This document shows, piece after piece, positions 8,877-16,442 of a DNA stretch of 16,442 bases. The translations under genes were made by a program, and so were the position numbers. Within the stretch, counting starts at the first letter, position 1. The number at the start of each line of letters is the position of its first letter. Source of the DNA: an uncultured Bacteroides sp. (GTDB lineage Bacteria; Bacteroidota; Bacteroidia; Bacteroidales; Bacteroidaceae); assembly GCF_902491285.1 (NCBI RefSeq), contig NZ_CABUHK010000102.1:1-16442 (forward strand), read 5' to 3'. Below the pieces are notes generated by a model. That model searched no databases. It was not told the DNA's origin and saw nothing but the letters and a program-made list of their open reading frames with translations.

Positions 8877-9622
8877 TATTCGTGTGATTTCTAGCTTTTA
8901 TCTGAAATATACGTTTATATTTTGAATAAAAAATCAAACAATAAATTAGCCGCATTTCTTTCCTTATTTTTCTTTATTCTCTTTTAATAGCTTCCCCTCC
9001 AGTAGCCTTTATTTCTTTTATTAAAATTTCATTTCGTTGTTTACAATGTTATTTTTTAGTTGGATGAATTCGCTTTTTCATTGAAAAATTTGAGTTCTTT
9101 ACCAAAAGGTTGGTAGAGCCGGATATAGTAAGTATAACTCCCATTTGTTAGTGATAAAGTAGAAAACTCTCTTTTTAATGGTGATCTCAAAATATCATTT
9201 TGATAGTTCTAGGATTATTAGAGGACTATTAGCTTCATTTTTCTATTTCAACTAAATAATATAATTGAAAAATATGCAATAATTTATTGTATTACAGATG
9301 ATTATATGTAAAAAGAGTCTTCTGGAATTGAAAAAAAACAGCGAATCGGGTAAATGGCTGGAAATATCGCAAGGATTCTTAGTTTTATAGTGGTATGTAA
9401 AAGATGATTTGATAAAATCTTGAAATACATTCGTAAACAATGAGGTTTATCCTTTATTTTATTGCAGGTGCAACTTATTGAATTTACAGTTGTGTATTTA
9501 CGATTATACTCTTGTGACCAGTATTAATGTGAATGCTATACATATGTAATAAGATTAATATAGGTACAAATGTATAAATACAAGTTTACAGAAATAAATT
9601 TCATGATATAAATGTAGTGGGA

Positions 9623-9637
9623 GAGTGTTTAACACTC
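9623..9637. repeat. Perfect 15-bp dyad in the AT-rich gap
   Basis: GAGTGTT-T-AACACTC has 7-bp perfect arms around one base. It is about 380 bp before the XRE regulator gene. It may be a protein-binding site, but in such AT-rich sequence a chance dyad is also plausible. Confidence 0.3.
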
Positions 9638-9879
9638 ATTTAAATACATGTTATTGCTATGATTATCAGATGTATATGCGATTTGCTTGATTCTTTGCTA
9701 TAAATTAGTAGTTTGTATGTTCGGTACTTTTGTAAATGCTCGTATTTATATAATATTATGCATGTATAATTAGCTTATTATCAATATCTAATATGCTTTA
9801 GTTAAACTGAAGGTATTATTTTAAAATATGCTGTTTTATCTATTATACAGACGTGATATTAGAATAGTGAATTTATGAA

Positions 9880-9974
9880 TATTTTTGTAATATCTATATT
9901 TTTATATTTGTAATTTGCTTTTGTGAATTGTAATATTTACCTTTGTATAATGAAAATCTTTATATGTATTTTTG
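9880..9974 (+). promoter_or_regulatory. Ladder of Bacteroides -7/-33 promoter elements before the XRE gene
   Basis: Four exact matches to TAnnTTTG lie at 9880-9887, 9903-9910, 9938-9945 and 9967-9974. Two form complete promoters: TTTG at 9914-9917, 20 bases, then TACCTTTG at 9938; and TTTG at 9942-9945, 21 bases, then TATTTTTG at 9967. The -7 of the first is therefore the -33 of the second. The last one would start transcripts near 9981, about 37 bases before the ATG at 10018. Confidence 0.5.
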
Positions 9975-10017
9975 TGAAATCAACATTTGGTACATATAAT
10001 TATAACTCAATGGCAGT

Positions 10018-10488
10018 ATGGAAATAAAAGACAGAATTAGAATGATTATGGAGAGGGAAAAAGTTCCCCCCAGAGTTTTTGCTGAGACAATTGGAGTTCA
10101 GCAGTCTACTCTTTCTCATATTTTAAATGATAGGAATAAGCCGAGTCTGGAAGTAGTGATGAAAGTTCATCAAACTTATAGTTACGTTAATCTTGAATGG
10201 TTACTATATGGAAAAGGTGAAATGTTAGCTTCTGTGGAAGAGTCTTCACTAGTTTCTTCTAATGGTGATTATCAACCTTCCTTGTTTGATGAGAATCCCG
10301 TAAATTCGTCCAAAGAGACGATTGCTTTGGAAAATCGCAAGGAAATGGCGTTAAGAAGTACTGAAAATGCGCCTAAAGAAATTGTAAAACAGGAGATTAG
10401 ATATATAGAAAAGCCTGCTAGAAAAATCACCGAAATAAGGATTTTCTTTGATGATAATACTTATGAAACGTTTAGGCCTGAAAAATAA
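10018..10488 (+). CDS. XRE-family helix-turn-helix DNA-binding protein
   Basis: This 156-residue protein has an N-terminal Cro/C1-type helix-turn-helix. Residues about 18-50 (PRVFAETIGVQQSTLSHILN and the following DRNKPSLEVV) carry the typical second and third helices. The HTH is followed by the NLEWLLYGKGEML segment common to Bacteroidetes members. The middle (about 75-115) is Ser/Asn-rich and probably a linker. The C terminus (KITEIRIFFDDNTYETFRPE) looks like a short conserved beta strand pair with no function I can name. The ATG at 10018 is chosen because an ATG at 10010 is closed after five codons. It lies 77 bp upstream of pyrK on the same strand, but pyrK has its own -7 element. Its targets are unknown; autoregulation or control of pyr genes would be guesses. 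Confidence 0.85.
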   Translation: MEIKDRIRMIMEREKVPPRVFAETIGVQQSTLSHILNDRNKPSLEVVMKVHQTYSYVNLEWLLYGKGEMLASVEESSLVSSNGDYQPSLFDENPVNSSKETIALENRKEMALRSTENAPKEIVKQEIRYIEKPARKITEIRIFFDDNTYETFRPEK

Positions 10489-10520
10489 GTGGTAAAATCG
10501 CAGGTTTGAGCAAATTCCTG

Positions 10521-10528
10521 TATCTTTG
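10521..10528 (+). promoter_or_regulatory. -7 promoter element for pyrK-pyrD
   Basis: TATCTTTG is an exact TAnnTTTG match, 37 bases before the pyrK ATG. No good TTTG is present at the expected -33 distance; the nearest is 12 bases upstream at 10505-10508, which is too close. Its position argues against an upstream start codon for pyrK. Confidence 0.5.
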
Positions 10529-10565
10529 CACCCGGAATACGAATTTATACTTTTTATATCCATAC

Positions 10566-11342
10566 ATGAAGAAATTTATTTTAGATCTGACGGTTACTGA
10601 GAATATCAGACTGCATGCTAATTATGTATTGCTAAAACTGACTTCTCAATCGTTACTGCCCGAAATGTTGCCGGGGCAGTTCGCTGAACTCCGGGTGGAC
10701 GGTTCGCTTACCACATTCCTGCGTCGCCCTATTTCTATTAATTTTGTAGATAAACAACGAAATGAAGTATGGTTTCTGATCCAACTGGTTGGAGACGGAA
10801 CAAGGCGCTTGGCAGAAATAAATCCAGGCGATATAATCAATACGATACTTCCGTTGGGGAATGGCTACACAATGCCGCAGATGCCTTCTGATAAGCTCCT
10901 GTTAGTTGGTGGTGGTGTCGGTACGGCCCCTATGTTGTATTTGGGTGAACAATTGGTCAAAAATGGCCATAAACCTACATTCCTTTTAGGGGCGCGTAGT
11001 GATAAAGACTTGTTGCAACTAGAGGAATTTGCTAAATATGGTGAAGTGTACACTACGACGGAGGATGGCAGTCATGGAGAGAAAGGATATGTCACCCAAC
11101 ATTCTATATTAAATAAGGTGCGATTTGAGCAAATTTACACTTGTGGTCCTAAACCTATGATGATGGCGGTGGCAAAATATGCCAAAAGTAATCAGATAGA
11201 ATGTGAAGTCTCTTTGGAAAACACAATGGCTTGTGGTATCGGAGCATGCTTATGTTGTGTGGAAAATACGACAGAAGGTCACTTGTGTGTATGTAAAGAA
11301 GGTCCTGTTTTTAATATAAATAAACTACTATGGCAGATTTAA
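10566..11342 (+). CDS. pyrK: Dihydroorotate dehydrogenase B, electron-transfer subunit
   Basis: This 258-residue FAD and [2Fe-2S] protein passes electrons from the PyrD flavin to NAD in pyrimidine synthesis. A ferredoxin-reductase-like FAD domain carries the LRRPISI motif at 52-58. A nucleotide-binding domain starts with [12 protein letters not shown] at 112-123. The C-terminal cluster motif CGIGACLCC supplies Cys223, Cys228 and Cys231, with Cys241 or Cys243 as the fourth ligand. An in-frame TTG at 10506 would add 20 residues, but that extension overlaps the -7 promoter element and family proteins begin at MKKF, so the ATG at 10566 is preferred. It overlaps pyrD by 13 bp, consistent with translational coupling of two subunits of one complex. 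Confidence 0.95.
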   Translation: MKKFILDLTVTENIRLHANYVLLKLTSQSLLPEMLPGQFAELRVDGSLTTFLRRPISINFVDKQRNEVWFLIQLVGDGTRRLAEINPGDIINTILPLGNGYTMPQMPSDKLLLVGGGVGTAPMLYLGEQLVKNGHKPTFLLGARSDKDLLQLEEFAKYGEVYTTTEDGSHGEKGYVTQHSILNKVRFEQIYTCGPKPMMMAVAKYAKSNQIECEVSLENTMACGIGACLCCVENTTEGHLCVCKEGPVFNINKLLWQI

Positions 11343-12241
11343 GTGTAAATATTGGTGAATTACAAATGAAGAATCCGGTGATGACGGCATCCGGTACATT
11401 TGGATACGGTGAAGAGTTCTCGGATTTCATTGATATAGCGCGAATAGGCGGTATCATTGTAAAAGGAACTACTCTTCACAAACGTGAAGGAAACCCATAT
11501 CCACGTATGGCCGAAACTCCTTCGGGTATGTTAAACGCTGTAGGACTGCAAAATAAGGGTGTTGACTACTTCGTAGAACATATATATCCCCGCATAAAGG
11601 ACATACAAACGAATATGATTGTAAACGTTTCGGGTTCCGCTATCGAGGATTATGTGAAAACGGCCGAAATTATTAATGAACTTGACAAAATTCCTGCTAT
11701 AGAATTAAACATCTCTTGCCCTAATGTAAAGCAAGGTGGTATGGCTTTTGGTGTGTCAGCAAAAGGTGCGTCAGAAGTAGTAAAAGCTGTGCGTTCTGCT
11801 TACAAAAAGACACTTATCGTAAAACTCTCCCCGAATGTCACTGACATCACTGAAATAGCTCGAGCAGCAGAAGAAAGTGGTGCGGATAGTGTGTCATTAA
11901 TCAATACATTGCTGGGAATGGCGATTGATGCGGAACGTAGACGTCCTATTTTGTCTACTATAACAGGCGGAATGTCCGGAGCTGCCGTAAAACCTATCGC
12001 ATTGCGTATGGTATGGCAGGTTGCTAAATCGGTAAAGATTCCTGTCATCGGTTTAGGGGGGATAATGGACTGGAAAGATGCGGTTGAATTCATGCTTGCA
12101 GGTGCATCTGCTATCCAGATTGGTACAGCAAATTTCATAGATCCGGCCGTTACCATCAAAGTAGAAGATGGTATAAATAATTACTTGGATAGACACGGAT
12201 ATAAGTCTGTGAGAGAAATTATTGGTGCGCTTGAGGTATAA
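11330..12241 (+). CDS. pyrD: Dihydroorotate dehydrogenase B, catalytic subunit (class 1B)
   Basis: This 303-residue FMN enzyme oxidises dihydroorotate to orotate, the fourth step of de novo UMP synthesis, and works with PyrK in the cytoplasm. It folds as a TIM barrel. Visible landmarks are [13 protein letters not shown] at 15-27, the flavin-contacting Lys45 in IIVKGTT, the catalytic Cys130 in ELNISCPN, Lys165 in IVKLSPN, and the phosphate-binding end with GLGGIMDW and [12 protein letters not shown] catalytic cysteine rather than serine marks class 1, and the adjacent pyrK marks class 1B. Length is typical (about 300-311). Its ATG lies within the last codons of pyrK. Confidence 0.96.
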   Translation: MADLSVNIGELQMKNPVMTASGTFGYGEEFSDFIDIARIGGIIVKGTTLHKREGNPYPRMAETPSGMLNAVGLQNKGVDYFVEHIYPRIKDIQTNMIVNVSGSAIEDYVKTAEIINELDKIPAIELNISCPNVKQGGMAFGVSAKGASEVVKAVRSAYKKTLIVKLSPNVTDITEIARAAEESGADSVSLINTLLGMAIDAERRRPILSTITGGMSGAAVKPIALRMVWQVAKSVKIPVIGLGGIMDWKDAVEFMLAGASAIQIGTANFIDPAVTIKVEDGINNYLDRHGYKSVREIIGALEV

Positions 12242-12401
12242 CGGTAAACATACAATAACCATTCGCACAGGATAAGCTGGAAAAATGCTATTTTCTCTTC
12301 GGGGTTTGAGACAAGCGCCAGGCTAAAGATAATGGCTAAAAAAGAAATCGGTGTTTAGGGGAAGAGCGGAAAGTGGAATTCTCAGGCGATGGGTATAATA
12401 G
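12242..12401. other. Intergenic stretch between pyrD and trmD with possible RNA fold
   Basis: No supportable gene lies here. Short frames on both strands lack a proper start or are too short. A fold can be drawn: 12295-12300 (CTCTTC) pairs with 12361-12366, and 12313-12319 (AAGCGCC) pairs with 12350-12356 through two G-U pairs. I do not recognise a known riboswitch or RNA family. Confidence 0.35.
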
Positions 12402-12443
12402 AAAACGACGGTGAAGAATAGACAATTCTTTACCGTCGTTTTT
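12402..12443. terminator. Bidirectional terminator between pyrD and trmD
   Basis: An 18-bp stem pairs 12402-12419 with 12425-12442, with one G-T pair at 12413/12431 and a 5-base loop. A-rich and T-rich ends give a T tract on both strands, so it can stop the convergent pyrD and trmD transcripts. Confidence 0.9.
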
Positions 12444-12452
12444 ATTTACATC

Positions 12453-13136
12453 TTATTCTATTTCTTCTAATAGGTCAGGACGAAGTCTTTTGGTGCGTTC
12501 GAGAGATTGTTGCAACTCCCATTCTTTAATCTTCGCTTCATGTCCGGATAATAAAATATCAGGGACCTTCCAACCTTTATAATCGGCAGGACGGGTATAT
12601 ACAGGTGCGGCCAACAAGTTGTCCTGGAAAGAATCGGAAAGTGCGGATTGTTCGTCAGAGATAACTCCGGGAATGATACGTACAATAGCATCTGCCATGA
12701 CTGCTGCGGCCAGTTCGCCACCTGTCAGGACGTAATCTCCGATGCTGATTTCTTTAGTAATCAGATGTTCGCGGATACGATAATCAATTCCTTTGAAGTG
12801 TCCGCAAAGAATAATAAGGTTCTGTGCCAAAGAAAGGCTGTTGGCCATTGGTTGGTTGAATTGTTCTCCATCGGGGGTTGTGAAGATTACTTCATCATAC
12901 TCCCGTTCTGCCTTAAGGGCATTGATGCAACGCTCGATAGGTTCTATTTTCATAACCATTCCGGCGAAACCACCGAAGGGATAATCATCGACACGGCGGT
13001 ATTTATCTTCAGTATAGTCACGCAGATTGTGAATATGTATTTCTGCAAGTCCTTTATTCTGAGCCCGTTTCATAATGGAACAATTGAAGAAACCTTCAAT
13101 CATTTCGGGTAAAACTGTTATAATATCAATACGCAT
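12453..13136 (-). CDS. trmD: tRNA (guanine37-N1)-methyltransferase
   Basis: This 227-residue SPOUT-class enzyme methylates G37 next to the anticodon using S-adenosylmethionine, which prevents +1 frameshifting. The trefoil-knot motifs are present: [10 protein letters not shown] at 111-120 and [12 protein letters not shown] at 130-141. The candidate catalytic base is Asp168 in ALSDSF, followed by the conserved APVYTRP at 177-183. The usual GGGPGM near residue 58 reads GGFAGM here, a conservative lineage variant. The start is placed at the ATG at 13136 ([10 protein letters not shown]), the universal family start; a 9-residue extension upstream would run into the promoter. The gene diverges from ligA with 74 bp between starts and converges on pyrD. 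Confidence 0.95.
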   Translation of the reverse strand: MRIDIITVLPEMIEGFFNCSIMKRAQNKGLAEIHIHNLRDYTEDKYRRVDDYPFGGFAGMVMKIEPIERCINALKAEREYDEVIFTTPDGEQFNQPMANSLSLAQNLIILCGHFKGIDYRIREHLITKEISIGDYVLTGGELAAAVMADAIVRIIPGVISDEQSALSDSFQDNLLAAPVYTRPADYKGWKVPDILLSGHEAKIKEWELQQSLERTKRLRPDLLEEIE

Positions 13137-13152
13137 AATCTTTAATTTTTCG

Positions 13153-13176
13153 CAAAAGTACAAATATTCAAAGATA
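13153..13176 (-). promoter_or_regulatory. Promoter elements for trmD
   Basis: On the minus strand two exact TAnnTTTG elements occur: TATCTTTG (13176 to 13169) and TACTTTTG (13160 to 13153). For the first, ATTG sits 21 bases upstream as a fair -33. Either gives a leader of about 10-26 bases for trmD. Confidence 0.45.
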
Positions 13177-13177
13177 A

Positions 13178-15211
<2,034 letters not shown>

Positions 15212-15228
15212 GATAAGAAAAATATTCG

Positions 15229-15236
15229 TACTTTTG
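15229..15236 (+). promoter_or_regulatory. -7 promoter element for dapA
   Basis: TACTTTTG, followed by CGGC, is an exact TAnnTTTG match in the 59-bp gap between ligA and dapA. It lies 34 bases before the dapA ATG, so dapA can be transcribed independently of ligA. No strong -33 is seen. Confidence 0.45.
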
Positions 15237-15270
15237 CGGCTAAATAAATTAGAGATTATAATTAAAACTC

Positions 15271-16164
15271 ATGATACAGACTAAATTGAAAGGAATGGGG
15301 GTAGCACTGATTACTCCTTTCAAAGAGGATGAGAGCGTTGACTATGACGCGTTGATGCGTATGGTGGACTATCTATTACAGAATAATGCGGATTTCTTGT
15401 GTGTGCTGGGGACTACAGCTGAAACACCGACTCTGACCGAGGAAGAAAAGAAAACTATAAAAAAGATGGTAATTGACCGCGTTAACGGAAGAATTCCTAT
15501 TCTGTTGGGTGTAGGTGGTAATAATACTCGTGCTATTGTAGAAACATTGAAAAACGATGATTTCACAGGAGTTGACGCTATATTGTCTGTTGTGCCGTAT
15601 TACAATAAGCCTTCTCAGGAAGGCATTTACCAACATTATAAGGCGATTGCCGAAGCGACAGAGCTTCCTATCGTGTTGTATAATGTTCCGGGGCGTACGG
15701 GCGTAAATATGACTGCTGAGACTACTTTGCGTATTGCCCGTGATTTCAGTAATGTGGTTGCCATAAAAGAAGCATCTGGTAATATCACTCAAATGGATGA
15801 TATTATCAAGAATAAGCCGGAGAACTTTAATGTAATCTCTGGTGATGATGGTATCACTTTCCCTCTTATCACCTTGGGAGCTGTTGGGGTTATTTCAGTT
15901 ATCGGCAATGCTTTTCCTCGTGAATTTAGCCGTATGACGCGTCTGGCGCTCCAAGGAGACTTTGCTAATGCACTGACTATTCACCACAGATTTACTGAAT
16001 TATTCAATCTGCTATTTGTAGATGGGAATCCTGCAGGAGTGAAATCAATGCTGAATGCTATGGGGATGATTGAAAATAAACTTCGATTACCATTGGTTCC
16101 TACCCGTATTACTACATTTGAAGCAATACGTAAGGTCTTGAATGAATTAAATATTAAATGCTGA
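15271..16164 (+). CDS. dapA: 4-hydroxy-tetrahydrodipicolinate synthase
   Basis: This 297-residue TIM-barrel enzyme condenses pyruvate with aspartate semialdehyde, the first committed step to diaminopimelate and lysine. The Schiff-base Lys166 lies in VVAIKEASGN. Tyr137 and Arg142 lie in YNVPGRT, and Tyr111 in VVPYYNKP. Thr48-Thr49 in LGTTAET fill the catalytic triad position. The motif reads GTTAE rather than the usual GTTGE; the essential Thr and Glu remain. Length is typical (about 290-300). The key Arg and Lys residues favour DapA over other members of the N-acetylneuraminate lyase superfamily. It follows ligA on the same strand with its own -7 element. Confidence 0.95.
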   Translation: MIQTKLKGMGVALITPFKEDESVDYDALMRMVDYLLQNNADFLCVLGTTAETPTLTEEEKKTIKKMVIDRVNGRIPILLGVGGNNTRAIVETLKNDDFTGVDAILSVVPYYNKPSQEGIYQHYKAIAEATELPIVLYNVPGRTGVNMTAETTLRIARDFSNVVAIKEASGNITQMDDIIKNKPENFNVISGDDGITFPLITLGAVGVISVIGNAFPREFSRMTRLALQGDFANALTIHHRFTELFNLLFVDGNPAGVKSMLNAMGMIENKLRLPLVPTRITTFEAIRKVLNELNIKC

Positions 16165-16212
16165 TTACAGGAAAAGCTATAAATTCTTGATATATTTCAT
16201 AAAAACAAGGAT

Positions 16213-16269
16213 TCACCCTTCATCTTGAAATGATTTCTAGCTAATAGAGAGGTTCAAGGTGGAGGGTGG
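16213..16269 (+). terminator. Large imperfect hairpin downstream of dapA
   Basis: A 17-bp stem pairs 16213-16229 with 16253-16269, including three G-U pairs. An inner stem (16234-16239 with 16245-16250, loop GCTAA) continues it. It begins 49 bp after the dapA stop. The following bases (TTTGT) give only a weak T tract, so it may be a terminator, an mRNA 3'-end stabiliser or part of a small RNA. Confidence 0.5.
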
Positions 16270-16305
16270 TTTGTATAAATTGAGCTCAAATTTTCTGACT
16301 GAACC

Positions 16306-16405
16306 CAAAGGTATATGCATGAACGGAATTGACAAAACTTAATCGGCTCAGTTGTAATTCTTGGGGGATTAAGTTTTGTTAATTCCGTTCATGCATATAC
16401 CTTTG
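16306..16405. repeat. Very long inverted repeat (39-bp arms, 22-base loop)
   Basis: Arm 16306-16344 pairs with 16367-16405 at every position except a single G-T pair (16331 with 16380). The loop is 16345-16366. No T tract follows on either strand, so it is not a standard terminator, and I see no target-site duplication outside the arms. The rest of the tail to 16442 holds a 10-bp palindrome (16280-16289) and no recognisable gene. Confidence 0.8.
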
Positions 16406-16442
16406 CTAGCCTAAAAAGGAAGAAGCTCATATCCACTACTCC

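Larger units (their letters stand above)
8877..10017. other. AT-rich intergenic gap of about 1.1 kb, no gene supported
   Basis: Sampled 60-base lines contain between 11 and 19 G+C bases, about 18-32%, well below the flanking genes. No reading frame on either strand has both a plausible start and recognisable protein character, and stops are frequent in all frames. Small structures seen are a 5-bp hairpin at 9101-9114 and a perfect 15-bp dyad at 9623-9637 (GAGTGTT-T-AACACTC). Promoter-like TAnnTTTG elements are present at 9725-9732 and, clustered, in the last 140 bases. I see no tRNA, rRNA, transposase remnant or CRISPR in it. It could be a decayed gene, a large regulatory leader or an unrecognised non-coding RNA. 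Confidence 0.6.

Noticed and set aside
9090..9165. Short stretch in the gap that translates into a protein-like peptide in one frame
   Set aside because: It has no start, stops on both sides, and no motif that would identify a decayed gene.
9298..9390. 30-codon plus-strand frame starting ATG
   Set aside because: It is charged and superficially protein-like, but such short frames are expected by chance and no promoter sits at a suitable distance.
9252..9440. 62-residue minus-strand frame in the AT-rich gap
   Set aside because: Composition is Phe/Ile/Asn/Ser-rich as expected from AT-rich DNA, with no family resemblance, promoter or terminator.
10506..10565. Upstream TTG start for pyrK
   Set aside because: The extra 20 residues overlap the TATCTTTG promoter element, and PyrK proteins start at the MKKF methionine.
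12360..12400. Glycine riboswitch, from a CTCAGGC-like segment
   Set aside because: The remaining conserved core is missing, and the position is downstream of pyrD, not upstream of a glycine-related gene.
12648..13112. 154-residue plus-strand frame opposite trmD
   Set aside because: The minus strand encodes an unmistakable TrmD; this frame has no recognisable features.
13137..13163. 9-residue N-terminal extension of trmD
   Set aside because: TrmD proteins begin at MRIDI, and the extension covers the divergent promoter region.
16306..16405. Invertible promoter segment
   Set aside because: The 22-base loop is too short for site-specific inversion, holds no promoter element, and no recombinase gene is visible.

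Overview
The window looks like a chromosomal segment of a gut Bacteroides (B. thetaiotaomicron/ovatus type). The evidence is Bacteroidetes-style proteins throughout, few Shine-Dalgarno sequences, and repeated promoter elements of the Bacteroides form TAnnTTTG (-7), sometimes with TTTG about 20 bases upstream (-33). This is a genus-level inference from sequence character; no search was run.

Layout. (1) 1-450: the 3' end of a coiled-coil plus C4 zinc-ribbon protein, then a strong terminator. (2) 566-6310: a three-gene RND efflux operon in the order outer-membrane channel, lipoprotein adaptor, inner-membrane pump. It follows an intergenic region with two perfect dyads and no adjacent regulator. 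(3) 6345-6426: four copies of a 13-bp near-palindrome spaced exactly 22 bp apart, forming two strong hairpins between convergent genes. (4) 6473-8802: a minus-strand orphan protein with a type I restriction R-subunit N-terminal (PD-(D/E)XK-like) domain. Divergent from it are AMP nucleosidase and the DNA polymerase III delta subunit, which end at a terminator. (5) 8872-10017: a very AT-rich gap of about 1.15 kb with no supportable gene; its last 140 bp hold a ladder of promoter-like elements leading into an XRE-type DNA-binding protein gene. (6) 10566-12241: pyrK and pyrD, overlapping by 13 bp, encode the NAD-linked dihydroorotate dehydrogenase of pyrimidine synthesis. (7) 12453-16164: trmD (minus strand) diverges from ligA, which is followed by dapA. 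A bidirectional terminator separates pyrD and trmD. (8) 16165-16442: a gene-free tail with an imperfect 17-bp hairpin and a very long inverted repeat (39-bp arms, 22-base loop).

The protein-coding content is mostly housekeeping (tRNA m1G37 methylation, DNA ligation and replication, pyrimidine and lysine/cell-wall precursor synthesis, AMP breakdown) plus one drug/toxin-efflux pump. I see no convincing new multi-gene system. The best leads are non-coding: the 22-bp-period array, the terminal long hairpin, the AT-rich gap with its promoter ladder, and the paired dyads in front of the efflux operon. The orphan nuclease-like protein is the most interesting gene.
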